Positions 40,101 to 52,725 of a stretch of 64,000 nt of DNA are shown piece by piece. This DNA comes from Stercorarius parasiticus (lineage: Eukaryota > Chordata > Aves > Charadriiformes > Stercorariidae). Position numbers and translations under genes: made by a program. Within the stretch, counting starts at the first letter, position 1; each line of letters starts with the position of its first letter. The stretch lies in contig VWZL01002501.1 of the NCBI GenBank assembly GCA_013396915.1, forward strand, positions 186,001-250,000, read 5' to 3'. The notes below the pieces were generated by a model. That model was not told the DNA's origin and did not search any database. It was given only the letters and a program-made list of their open reading frames with translations.

Positions 40101-42569
40101 GTGAATGGACCAAAGGCGGGTGTACTGTGGGGCCTGGGGGAAAAGGAGGCAGATTGTCAAACAGAATTTGCCATTACAAGCTATTTTTTTGATCATGGTT
40201 ATCACAGGAGATTTAAAATAGCTGTCACCTTATGTAAACTTCTTTCGCTGTTCAAATAGTAGCCTTCTCAACTGAAACCCTTGTTTTTATTTGTTTGTCA
40301 TCATTCTATGATTCTGTGATTTTATTTTTGGACTTTATAGCTGACCAAAGCAGAGTCCTTCATGTCATTGAACTGTTCGATCAACAAAATGAGCAATATA
40401 CTCCATCTCCTTTTACATATCAATCTTAGTCTGCAAAAAAAACCACTGAAAATTAATAAAACATTGAACAGCTTGACATACACAATGGAAGAACATGTCT
40501 TTGTTGATGTAGTTAATTTGCTGAAAAGACTGCTTTACAAATAACAAAATATTGTATATATCACCCCGGGCATTATGTAAGGCTAGTAGCTTCTATGCTG
40601 GAATTTGCAGGAATAAGCAAAATTAGTTCAGCACAGTTCACAGTTGTGATCACTGGAGTAAAGCTCAGGGTCTAGGGGCCGCTAGCTCTGATATTGTACT
40701 AAAAAGGCAGCTGTACTTTACTACTGGTCCACTGGGCCTGATGCTAATAATTTTTAAATGGCCTGTTAGTTACAGCAGTGGCCTCAAGCTACCTCTTACT
40801 TCAAATCCTGTTAACATTTGTGTATCTTTAAACTACTTTATTGTCTTAATTAGCATAAATTCATTTGTAATTCCCAGATAGTCTGTTGCTATATACAGAA
40901 AAGAAAAATGACAAAAAATCATTAACAGTGGCTGAAGAGTTGGTGGATGAAATGTGACTGTGGTAATGTGCACACAAACCAAATCAATCACACAAAACAC
41001 CAGAGTGCAGAAATGCTTCTGTACGTGTTGCTTTTCTCCGCAGTGCTCTGCAGGATCAAACTGACTGCCTTAGGATAATGGATTGGTATTGCTTATAGGC
41101 ATGTTGGAGAAACGCAGACTGCTGTAGGTAGAGTTTTTAAGAGAACGTTCAATCTTTTTTTTTAGTTAGGAAATTAGATAAAAAAATATTAAAAACAGTT
41201 TTCCACAGTTTTAATGATTCCAGCAAGACCTACTCAAAATAGTTGTTGTAAAGCAAGTTCTTCCTCTCTCTGAGATTATCTTGCTTATTGTGTGTTCTGT
41301 TTCAAGAAAAATTTAATTAACAGAAATGGAAATTTTTCCTGAATAAGGACTGCACCACATTTTTTTAATGCATATATACTATCATATTTAGTAACAGTAG
41401 CTCTGCCATTAAAATCTATTAACTACTGGTACCCAAAGCTACCACAACATGTATGTTTTTAAAAGTCACATTGTATTTGTCTTGAAAATGTTTTATGATC
41501 TTCTCATTTCTAACATACAGAAAACTCATTAGTAATTAAGTACCGCAAGTATTTTATTACACACACATACAATTAATGGCCAAAATCAACTTCTGTAAAT
41601 AACCATTCTGCAACTTTAAAGAATGCTGATCCTGCTAGGTAAAGGTCTTTTCAACCAACCAGCCAGAGGTTTACATGAAATGTTGACACTATATACCTAA
41701 ACTCAATCAGTCAGGAACAACATACAGAATAAAGCATTTTTCTCTCCTACACAACTATGCAGAACCAAACTGACTACCCCTAGTCTGTTGAATTTCTTTT
41801 GTTTATGGGTACACAAAGGAACGTAGATGATACTAAACCTACAGAATCAAATATTTTTCACAGATTGATTTGAAGTGAAAGAGTTGCTGCGAAAAAGAAA
41901 TAATACATAGAAGCACAGAAAACTTGTCTTTTTAAAATCTGACTTTCTCTACAGTCTCTTTCTTAGCTTATTTTTGTGGCATTTCCACAATACTTATGTT
42001 TCTATACCTACACAGCTCAGAAAGAAAGAGATGCACCGACTACTCTTTTGCCAGGATCAAATATAATCGAGGTAGGGTCATTTTACTTCCTTCCAGGCAT
42101 TACTAGGTTTAATGTGTGTCTCACTGAATTCACACTGAGGAGCTACAACACATCCAGTCCTATTAATGTACTTCTCCTATTTTCTTGATTTTCGATGTCC
42201 AGATCATTTATTTCACATCCATGCTTTGCTGGAGAATTCTTCCTCTATGTACAAGTACCATACTATCAAGAGTCAGTTTAAACAAACTAGCTGCTTAATT
42301 TGCTTGTCTCATTTCCTCTAGATTGAAGAAAAGAGGAATGGCCTGCCAGCTGGTGGTCTGTGAGAACAGGGAGGACTGTGCTGGAGGCTTAAAGGAATCT
42401 CGTCCGGCATCACGTTCCTTGTCATAATGCTCTGATCTGAGTGCTGACACACTCAGCACAACCCCACAGGATTTCCTTACCATGCTACTTTTTTATCCCT
42501 GAGTTTAATTGAGATCAAAATTCAGAAAAAGCAAACAGAGATTTCAAGTGATCTGGCTGGACAGTACGA
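31174..42569. other. Anonymous intronic sequence
   Basis: More than 11 kb without a recognised gene or firm repeat. The largest frames (33313-33654 minus, 113 codons; 37529-37993 plus, 154 codons from TTG) have no family features. A short TG/TA alternating tract lies at 37693-37713. A lone CATTCTATGATTCTGTGAT at about 40302-40320 resembles a CR1 tail but lacks CR1 sequence before it. Confidence 0.5.
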
Positions 42570-42890
42570 ACAGGGTCACAGGATGATTCAGAATGGGAGG
42601 GATCTCAGAAGGTCTCTGGTCCACCCTCCTGCTCACAGCTGGGTCACTTCTGAGGCCAGACCAGGCTGCTCAGGGCATCACCTGGTCAAGGTTGAAAAGC
42701 CCCAAAAATAGAGACTGCATAACATCTCTGGGCATCCTGTGCCACTGCCTGACTGTCCTCATGGGGCCATTTTTAACAAAACATCCAGCTCCCCCAGCCT
42801 GTCCTCACATAGACAGTGCTCTAGGCAGGTAATAACTTCCCATGATCTATTGGCTCCGCTGCTGCTCATACAGCTCAGGATACTGTTGGC
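42570..42890 (-). mobile_element. CR1 fragment (minus orientation) with internal deletions
   Basis: On the plus strand, GGAGGGATCTCAGAAGGTCT, GACCAGGCTGCTCAGGGCAT, GCATAACATCTCTGGGCATC and CTGACTGTCCTCATGG follow the reverse complement of a CR1 3' region. AGCTCCCCCAGCCTGTCCTC and CTCAGGATACTGTTGGC then match parts normally several hundred bases further into the element, so at least two internal segments are gone. It is clearly diverged and non-functional. Confidence 0.85.
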
Positions 42891-45800
42891 AAATAATTAA
42901 ATATTGGTTAATAAGCCTTCCTCTAGATATTACCAGCAAAATGTCACAATTTTCATTGCTCACTGCAAGCAGTAATTAACTGCTATGAACAAAGTCAGCA
43001 TAGCTATTAGAAAAAAAAAACCAAACAACCCGAAACCTTAAAAACCTAGGCTATCAATGGGAATGTCAATGAACAAAAATGTACACATACATCTGAAAAT
43101 ATGGGCTTGAAAGTACATCATATTTGCACTTGATAATCATATTTTCCTATATCATGCCAAATTTGGACCAGAAGTAAGGCAACTCTAGAAACAAAATGAA
43201 AGTCATGCCTGCTTATGCATAGATGAGCCTATGACATAATGTTATTAACACGAGGAACATGTTTTATTCACACAAAAATACTGACTGATCATTTATTATT
43301 GATTGGGTGCACTATGAGGTGTCACAAAAACACAACTCCGATTGATTAAATAATTGCATTGCCATAAAAGCTGAGGGACAATATCCTGCTCCTGTGTGGA
43401 GTCACCTTGCTTCAAAGTCAGTGGGAATCACTTGTGCACACGCAAAGGCAAAATCTAGCCTGAAGTCATCCCTCAGCATCAAAAAATAAAACAACATATA
43501 TCAATGAGTATTTTAAACAGCACAATTTGATTATTTGACACTGTGCATAGCTTAAGGCGTAAGTCTAGACATGTCAGAATAGGGCTAAGGGTTTGCTCTA
43601 GAGGCTATATTTCACCCTGTCGTACTATTGTCTATTTACTGTCACACCTTCATATTACCTCAAGAAAGTAAACGGTGAAACAGAGATGTAACAGAATCCT
43701 TGTGGAAATAATTTCTTGCACAGACACAGCAGATTCCTTCATAAAAAAAATTAGGAGGCTATGTAGACATAGGACTTACTTCTTTAAGCAATCCCATTCA
43801 CTGAAGTTAATGGGAAGACTGAAAAAATACATGCAGGTCTTTTAAATACAGTTCAATTTAGCATTTAAGGAATATCACGCAGATGTATGTCTGAATTAGG
43901 AGAAGTCTAGGTTCACCAACACAAGAAATGGAGTGGTGATTTTTTTTTTAACTCTGAAACGAATATTTCCATGAAGGATAAGACTCCACCAGCATGGAGT
44001 GCTTCACGATGAGATGTGTAATGGATAGGAATGCTTTTCCTTAGAAATAAAGAAATGAACTGACTGTTACTGAGGAAAACACCAGCACTTTAGACTCCTC
44101 CTGATGCTTACATTTTGTCTGACACCGACTGTTTAGTACCGAACACAGTGTTTTGATTTACACTTATCTGGTTGGGTGAAGCAAGATTATCATTGCCTTT
44201 GATTATAAAAGCTCCTCTGCGAAAAACTGAAAAGTGCAAGTTTTTTTTTTTGCAATAACCCTGCAGCGAAGAAATAGTTAGTAATTTGTACAAAACACGT
44301 AAGTTTGCTTTTAGTGTAATTTCCATCTTCTGCAAAATGCTGAGCAATCAGGAAATCAAGTAGCTAGTGATATATGCCTTAAGCGGTCTCTCATACTGAG
44401 GGCCCTCTCTTATCCAGAATCCTACCAATTTTTCCCTTTGTGCTATTGTATGTACTGGATCACATAGATAAAGACAACATATATTCTCTCTTTTTCTGAG
44501 ACTACTGTCTTTAAATTACATTTCCTACATTACGTACATTTTTTAGACATATAATAGGGACAAAACATAGCAGTACACAAATAAAAAGGTAAAAAGGTAG
44601 TTAGTTACACGTGTGTATATATACACACATTCAAATTATAATAATTCAAATTATTATATGCTGTAATTATTTTTGTTCTGTATATTTAACATGGGAAAAA
44701 GTTATTAGAAATTGTGACATTTGTCTGGGTTGGATTTTGCAAATAACATGAAGTTTTTTTGATTGCACAGATTATTACTTACTGACCTTATTTTCTGTAA
44801 TTTTGGTCTGTTCATCTCATCTTCCACATGTCAAAAAACAAAGACTACTGAATAATATCAAAACAATAAAAACATCTAATGAGAACTAATGGCTCTAATT
44901 TCAATAAAAGAGGCACAAGGATAATGTCACAGTGTACAGTGTGACCAAAAAAAGCTATCTCTTTTTCTGACATCTCCTAAATAGGAATATTATCAGGAAA
45001 ACATAATTTCTATAAAATTAGAAGTCTCTGCTAACTGCTTCAACTACCAGAAAACTTCGATCTTTTCACCAGTAAAATCAAAACAAACATTTCAAATAAA
45101 ATCGAAATATTTCATTTTTTTAAACTGACTCAGAAAATTTTGTTTCAGAACTGTCCATCTTAGCCATTGCCTTCTTCATTCAATTTTTCATTCTCACTTG
45201 GGACAGAGCTCTCTAGGCAGCCTACATTTCCAATGATGGAACACAACGTTTCCCCTGGCCTCTTGACCAGGGTCATTATAAGAGCTGCAGCCAGGGTAGA
45301 GGGGAGAAGGAAACAACAACACAGCAGAAATGGAATTTTTGAACACGTGGCTTGGCTGTAACTTATACTAGTGCTACTTAAAAAAACTGACATGAATTGA
45401 GCAGTCTATCTTTGAGAGCTACGCAACTGAAAATACACCTGACATTCAGTGATCATAAATAATACATATACCTTCATCACCATCAAGAGTTGAAATAAGC
45501 ACATCAAAATATATAGTAGTTTTCAAAGGACAACAATATGAAGTCATAATTTTTTTTAAGACAAGAACAGTTGACTTGGATTTCACAAAACACTAGTTGT
45601 CCTGCAGTTAAGCTTCAGTGACTCAGGTTTTGAACAGCTTGTTAAATAGAGCCCTGAAGTGATCATATTTTTAGACTTTGGGACATAACATTTCATTAAG
45701 CTGTAATCAGGTATTCACAGCTCAGTATATGTTCAGCTTACAAGCTGTCCAGAGATGGACTCGACAAAGATACAGTAGCATCATTTATATTGTTAAGCTT

Positions 45801-46808
45801 GCCTCAGATCAGGGAAGTCTAACTAGCTCCCCCAAAAAAATCAGCTTCAGAGTCTAAATATTCCCATTTTCAATCTCAGTTGTCATATTGACAGAAGACT
45901 CCAACAATTAAATTATGTGTGGCTGTAAAAAAGGAAAAGGTTGAAATCGTCAGAATATAGGATAGCTCATGTAGTAAGGAGAAACATTTATACTTTTCAC
46001 TCAAGAGTACAGTGCTACAGTCTGGGAAAGACATCTTATGCTTTATAACGGTGGTTAAAATATAAGGGTAGGAAATGTTACTATATTATATATAATACAT
46101 AAACAATAATATCTATAATAAATATTATATATGTATTTGTCAAAACCTGTAAGAGAAATATTCAAGTGAAAAATGGGAAGCAAGTAGTATAGTCATGCCA
46201 GTACAACCAAATGTCTGAGGTTGAAGAAAACAACCTTGCCCATGGAAAACAAAAAAGGAAGCCCAAGAAGGAAAGCAAGTTTACTCCCAAAGGCAATGGA
46301 CAAGGATAGCAAGAAGAAAGCTGGAATTCGTAATGCTGTCCAAAAGAGCAAAAGAGGCTCCAACAGGGTTTGGGGAGGACTCAGGCACCAACCAGGTTCA
46401 TTAGCTCTTGAGAAAAGAAAGAGGTGAATGGGCCTAGTGACAGGACTAGGCCTTTTCTACTTAATAAAAGTTATGGGGAAGCTCTAACAGTCCACCAAAT
46501 GACAGAGTAATTCTGATAAATACAGAGCAGTAAACCTTATTTAAGAACTGATTGTGAGGGAAAAAAATATGGAGGGAACAACCGGGGGAAAAGAGAAACT
46601 TGAGCAAGAAGCAGCAGTAGTTTAGGAATCAAGTAACATAATTTAAAAAATATCAACTTTATTTATATAAAGAGAGAGTGAGCTTTCATATACACACCCA
46701 CACAGGAAAAAGCTTTAGTCCAGAATTGCTGGAAAACAGAATGGAGAAAATGCACCTGGGGCTGGGAGGCAAAATATTCCTTTGGATGTTTTCACTGAAT
46801 TGTGCCTC
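42891..46808. other. Anonymous intronic sequence with an A+T-rich patch
   Basis: No exon is recognised. The interval contains an 18-bp palindrome at 44611-44628, very A+T-rich DNA at 46075-46140 and a small Lys/Arg-rich frame at 46221-46427 (61 codons from its first ATG at 46242) that I cannot assign to a family. Confidence 0.5.
44611..44653. repeat. 18-bp palindrome followed by an 11-bp direct repeat
   Basis: GTGTGTATATATACACAC (44611-44628) is its own reverse complement. ATTCAAATTAT follows at 44629-44639 and again at 44643-44653. It is probably a simple-sequence and slippage product. Confidence 0.7.
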
Positions 46809-47189
46809 TGTATGGGGTGTCGGTGCCCAGGTGCTGGCAGGGGGGCTGCAGGGGCCGCTGTGAGGAGAGGCCGGTTCCGGCCGGTTCCAGCCGGCTCCAG
46901 TGGCCCTGCTGCAGGGCACAGCCCAGCCCCTCAGACAAAATGGCAGCCACGCCACTCAGGGCCGGGGGGAAGCACTCAGGAGGGAGGGAGTGCAGGTGAG
47001 CCTGGGGAAAGGTGCTTAATTAATTTTCCCCAAGTCGAGTCTGCTTTGCCCATGACAGTAATTGGTAAGGGATCTCCCTCTCCTTATCCCGACCCAGAAG
47101 GTTTAATTTCTTCTCGCTGTCCTGTTGAGGGGGAGAGTGAGAGAGCGGCTGGCGAGCATTTGGCCCTTAGCTGAGGTCAATCCACCCCA
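46809..47189 (+). mobile_element. Avian endogenous-retrovirus LTR, internally deleted (plus orientation)
   Basis: This is a second copy of the same LTR family as at 30480-31173. It opens with TGTATGGGGTGTCGGTGCC, continues with GGCCGGTTCCAGCCGGCTCC, then jumps near 46985-47010 to the 3' part (TTAATTTTCCCCAAGTCGAG, TGACAGTAATTGGTAAGGGA, CTTATCCCGACCCAGAAGG) and ends near AGGTCAATCCACCCCA. Both outer edges seem present but the middle, including the repeated CTGCAG-unit region, is absent. I could not confirm a target-site duplication. The GC-rich frames here are compositional. There are no flanking viral genes, so it reads as a decayed solo LTR. Confidence 0.65.
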
Positions 47190-50100
47190 CTCTTCATGAG
47201 ATTCTTCTTTAACACATTTTTAAGAAAAAAAAACCCACAAAAATACAAAGGGGAGAAGGAAACAGAGGGGAGAAAGAAAACTCCAATGAAAAATTAATTT
47301 TAAATTTGTTTCCTCAAAGCGTATGCAACCAGAAAAACATTCATAAAGGATGGAAAAGTAGTAGCTGTTAGTCTGCATATATCTAAATAACAGAAGGGTA
47401 AAAAAGATACTTAGGCTTGGATGAGTTGTACAATGAAGTGGGACAGAATGAAAGTGAGGCATGATTTAAGATGAATATGAAGGACCTATACTGCCACGTC
47501 AACGCGTGGACAAACTGTCCCAAAAGCAAAGACGAAAGCTCTGCTGCCTCAGACACGCTGAACTGCAAGCTAAACACTGGGAAAATTCCGTGAGGAAGGG
47601 CAAAAACAACACCGACATGATAATGATCCAGTGCAGAATCCTGCAAATCCTGACTGTGACTGTAAACCTGTGAGGAATTACACAACTGCAACAGCTTCCA
47701 TGTGCTGTTTCTCGTTGGTGTGAACGTGGTACCTGATACAAATAATTGCTTGACCTGCAATAAGTTTACTAGATGGTCCAATCTGAGCTAACACCTTTGC
47801 ACAAACCAGAACTTCAGGTTCATCTGCCTTATGGTTGTTGGGGTTTGTTTAATCTTACAGACAAAGTCTTAAACATAAACCATATTTAAGCCACGTAGTA
47901 GAGTACTATATTTTTTTTTCTTATTTTATTTTGCTACCAGTTCCACACAGGCACAGTTACTTTTTGCACTGATTCATTTAAAATCTTCTCTTGGGTATCA
48001 CAACAAAGCTGGTTCATGTCCATAATGCAACAGAACACACCGTATCCTACTGACTGGAATAAATTAACCTGGCTTCCTTCCTTGCTAGACTGAAGCAATG
48101 CTTTTACGAGTAGCTCCTGCAGGCTGGTTATTCAAAATGGAAGGTGCTTAGCACTTTGCATGCGTAGCCCTTCATAAATAATATATAAAGGTCAAATAAG
48201 TTATTTATTGGGTCTCTCTGTCCATTTTACATATGCCACCCTGTTTCAGTATTGAAGGTCTGATTTTCAGCTGCTGTAAATTCAAATCAATTGACATATG
48301 TTAATTTGCTCTCAGCTGAGAAACTGGAAAATGGCAAGAATGGTCACTATTTTTTCCGCTCAGTCGAATGCAGTGTCTACCCATAATCACAGATTCCCTC
48401 TCTTCTGCAACACCCAAGCCTCACATAATATTTTCTTAAATTCCTCCTCTTGAAGCTGCCTTTTTTCACTTTTTTTTTGCAACTTTGCTTGTTCAAAGAC
48501 TGCTCAGTAATAGTCTTGTAGAGCAGACTCAAAGCAAAGCTGCTTCTTCAGTGATTGCCTGTCTCCATTTATTCAGTTCCATAAATCTACCTAACTCATA
48601 ACTTCACAGTATCTGCTCAAACTCACCATGGCAAAACAGATCTCTTCTGTTTCCTCCAATCACTTACACTTCTCAATGCAGTTCTGACATAGCCCAACAT
48701 AATTTTGACCCCTTTTCCTCACCTCCCTCAATTCCACAAGTCATGTCTGATACTTAGTGCTTTTTTCCTCACATTGCATCTAAGGTGTTTTCTGTTCTTT
48801 GTCCTCCTATTATGCCTTCACCAACCTGATTCAGAGAGATGCCTCAACACTGGTCTGACAGAGATCACACTTATTCCTTTCTGCTCCATATAAAAGTCAT
48901 CTCTGACAAGGTCTCCCTTGCTTCTTCTCATCACAGCCTCACCTCTGAGCTCTCACCAGTCTTACTTCTGAGATCTCCAGCTGCAGCAAATTGAAAGCAA
49001 ATAGTCATGAAGGCATTATTCACGCCTCATTTGTTGCATTTCTCACTAATGCGCCTTCACTTCCCTCCATGCTTCTATTCCAATGCAATCACCCGCTTTG
49101 AAATGTTTGGAAAAGCTCCCCAATCCCTACCACATTTCTCCTGGAGACACTCTTCTTCCCTATGGCAGCTCTCAGATGTGCATGGCTGGGGGCACAGATA
49201 TGAAGCCCACATTCATCTAGCCAGAACTGTTGGAGGGAAAAAGCTAAAAGCAGCCCAACACCCTGATGCTACACGTAACATATCGGGAGCTTCATGAGGG
49301 TGAAGGTAGGAGACAGAAAGTCCCCACATGGGGCTAGGAGGCAGTGGAGCTGGGAAGCAGGTTAAAAGCTATCAAGTAGTTCTTATGCAAAGGATGACAT
49401 GGGAGTATTTCCCATCCCAGACCAGCCGGGGCTGGGTGTGAGCCCGGCCCTGGGGTGCCTGGCTGTCCTCAGTGGCATCCACTTGCTCCCACAGCTGTGG
49501 GGTTTATTTATCCTGTGATGGGCAGCCTCACCATGGTCCTGCATACAACCCTGCAGGGGGCTGTGCATAGGCTACTCAAGAGCCACAGGTTGGTCACTCG
49601 TGACTCAGATGGATTAGTGCAGACAGCAACAGCTTAAATACCACAAATATGTTAAATTTGGAATCAGACAGGAGCAAACCTGTAAATAATGAGACATTTG
49701 CCTAGCATCAATCTGACTCTCTGCATATACATCTGTTCTTGCCGCTTTATGCATTTTTTAAGATGCAAGCTGTGCTGTCCTCTGCATTTCTAAAGGGCTC
49801 AGTAAATTTTAGATAATACTAGAATACTAATAGTAACAATAATTATTACCCTGCTCTTGCCTAAAATACTTACTGCATTAATAATTTTCCACAGTATCAA
49901 CATTCTGTAATAATGAAATTAATAACTATTGTATAAATCATTAGCAATTAAAATTTATTTGTACACTATAATTTGAAAATCTGAGAAATAATATAGTACT
50001 AATTAGTGTATGCAGAACCTCTGAATAATGAGTAAAGGCTATTCATTTGTCTTTTCTTAATAAAGCCATATTTCTCCAAAACCACACAAAGAGTCCAATA

Positions 50101-52190
50101 AGAAATTAAACTCTACCGAAACAGTAATTTTCAGCATTACCCTTTTTTTTTCACAAGCGCACCCAAACTCAAAAAGCAAGACATTACCCTCTGCCTTATG
50201 AATACTAAACCAACATTTTGCATCTAAAGGTTAGTCAAGAAAAATCAGTCTGTGTGTCTGTATTTTTATGAGAATTGCAGAATATTTTATGCGCGTTGTT
50301 CTTTTTAAGTGTAGCCCAAACCTGTATTGCATGTTAGCAAACTTTAATTTAGCATATTGTTTTTCCATAAAAAGATAACATTATAAATAGCCTTTAAAAC
50401 ACAATCGCAAATTTTCAAACTGTTAAAACAGATAATTCAAAAATACCTCTCCCCTACTTTATCTCATTCAGGAAATCCACAAATGCATTACATGTCTTCA
50501 AAGAAAGAGACTGCCTATATATAAATATTCTGTGAGTCTTACACATTTCTAGAAGGGCTCGTTTCACAAACGTGATAGCAGCCATAAAGTCTGAATACGG
50601 CCACTGAGTTTAATTTACACTGATCAGGGTTCAAATGCCACAAATAGACAATTATGAATCTGAAATACATTTCCTAACAACAGAGCCCATAGATTGCATT
50701 ACACGACACCTAAATTAGGGAAGAGCAAAGCCTGGCTCAAGTACACAGCGGCCCATCTCTGAGCTGGAGAACCAGCTCTGATTTTCTGGCAAATATATTT
50801 TGGGGTTTCAACCAAAAGCAGTACACATGTCAACCTATTTACACCAGAGTTCTCCTGTTGTATACTCTGTTCTCAGAGCTGAATATAGGAAGGTTCCCCA
50901 TGCCTTTTACTCAATGTGGGCAAACCTGCTTTCCAATACAACCAGCCTTCACGACCAACATGGTAAACCACCTTGGTGACAGATATTAGCATGTTACCAA
51001 ATCTCTTGACGGAAATACATGTCTGGGGAGAGGATGATGACAGAGTTTTGCCAACACACGCAAGACACGGAAACATAACACTTTCCATATTTAATTCAGT
51101 GCGCTACAAACACAAATAACCCAGCAGTAAGAATTGATGCATCTCCAGCCAATATGTATTGCAATACTCTTTCTAGTACTACAGCACTAGCTGTAGCGCT
51201 ATGGGGAGTACCTATAGCATGGTATGACCATACCAAACTTTTTTAAAACAAAGAAAGATGCCAATTCATGGCAGTCACATGCCTAGTGTTATCCTTGGAG
51301 AATGCACATGAAGAAAGATAACCAAAAATATTTTTCATTTACTGGGGGTAAACTACAAATTCTGGGTGATGATTAATACATTGATCCATGAGAACAACGT
51401 TCTCTGGGGAGCAGTACCAGCCTGGACTGACTTTCCAGGAATGCTGAATTTTATACCTGGATCTCTGCATTATTAAAAATATAGAGAAAAAATACAAAGC
51501 AGAAGTACAAGTTATCAGGTCTGGTTGTGCTGGGTATATTTGAAGGTTCAAACCCATATTTATTCCAGTAAATAAAATGTATTATGTTAGCTATACAATA
51601 ATAGATATGGAGAGCACCAGGACAAAAGACTAAAATCCTGCAGACTGGCTCCACTTCCTGCGATTATCTCATTCTAAACAAAATGCAGATACATCTTTCC
51701 AACCTAACGCATTTTAGCAGACAGGAGGAGAGCAGAGTAACTATTTTGGACAGAGGCTGCTATTAGCATCTCCAATACAGAGTTTATTCCAAATTTGGTG
51801 CTGTGCCTCTGCAGATCTCAGATCAGAATCAAGCCCTTAGGCATTAACTGAGATAAACAAAGTATGATACGTCAAATCTAATTATGCTATAAATATCCAA
51901 ATAAGATCTAGATCTCTAAGGTAATTCTGAAAAGCCTTAGTGACGGAGAGGCAAATATGATTAAGTTTAAACTCCAAACAGCATGTGAAATATGGGGAAT
52001 AGCATTACATGTGAAAATAACTGTAGGGGAATATTTTCCTTTAACTAATAAGGCAGGAAATTTTGTGACATAATAAATAATTTTTCCAGTAGCTTAAGGC
52101 ATCTTAAAGCAGCAGGAAGAGATGATAATAAACTACTATACATTCCTGTTTTAAATCTATCATCAGTAATACTAATTTTATAATTACCAA

Positions 52191-52244
52191 GTTACAAAAA
52201 ATAGTGAAAAGCAAATCAGTTACAAAAAATAGTGGAAAACAAAC
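52191..52244 (+). repeat. Two-copy tandem duplication, 28-bp period
   Basis: GTTACAAAAAATAGTG begins at 52191 and again at 52219. The copies then read AAAAGCAAATCA and GAAAACAAAC, so they differ at a few positions. A recent local slippage duplication is the simplest reading. Confidence 0.85.
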
Positions 52245-52694
52245 TTCTTATATGTTTGCACCAGTTATAATTACGAAACAAGCAGCTAACTTGGTTAATG
52301 CCTCAATTTTTTTGGAACAACATCCCCCTCTCCCCTTTCACAATTTTCATACCAGGGGAAAGCATGAATAAAACGGCAGCAGATTATTCAAATACAATCC
52401 TTTGCCCAGGAAGACTCTGCAGAAAAAAAAAAAAATTGTTAAATGCCAGACCTCTGCCATCCCATCCAGAGGCACTGATGTACGGTTAAGTGCACCTAGC
52501 TACAACTTTATTTTAAGATCAAACTGAAACTGAGCTTGCAAATGCATACCAAACAACTGTCTGACTTTGCCCTCTAGTCCTCCTCTGTGAGTTCAAGTCA
52601 TAGAATTCCACAGATGCTGTTATGGCTTTTTCAGTCAGATGAGAGAAACTCCAAAACTCTGCCCAGTGCTGTTTCCAGGAATAAATTTAGATGT

Positions 52695-52725
52695 TTATAT
52701 ATATAAGCTCATATATATATATATA
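52695..52725. repeat. AT dinucleotide tract with inverted-repeat arms
   Basis: TATATATATA (52697-52705 region) is followed by AGCTC and then an AT run at 52711-52725. The arms can pair, giving a short AT hairpin; such tracts are often polymorphic. Confidence 0.7.

Noticed and set aside
40300..40322. CR1-like tail words (ATTCTATGATTCTGTGAT)
   Set aside because: No CR1 3' UTR sequence precedes them, so a chance match or a remnant too short to annotate cannot be told apart.
48360..49120. Pyrimidine-rich region suspected to be an old repeat
   Set aside because: I could not recall a family with matching order of words, and there are no terminal repeats or coding remnants to support a call.
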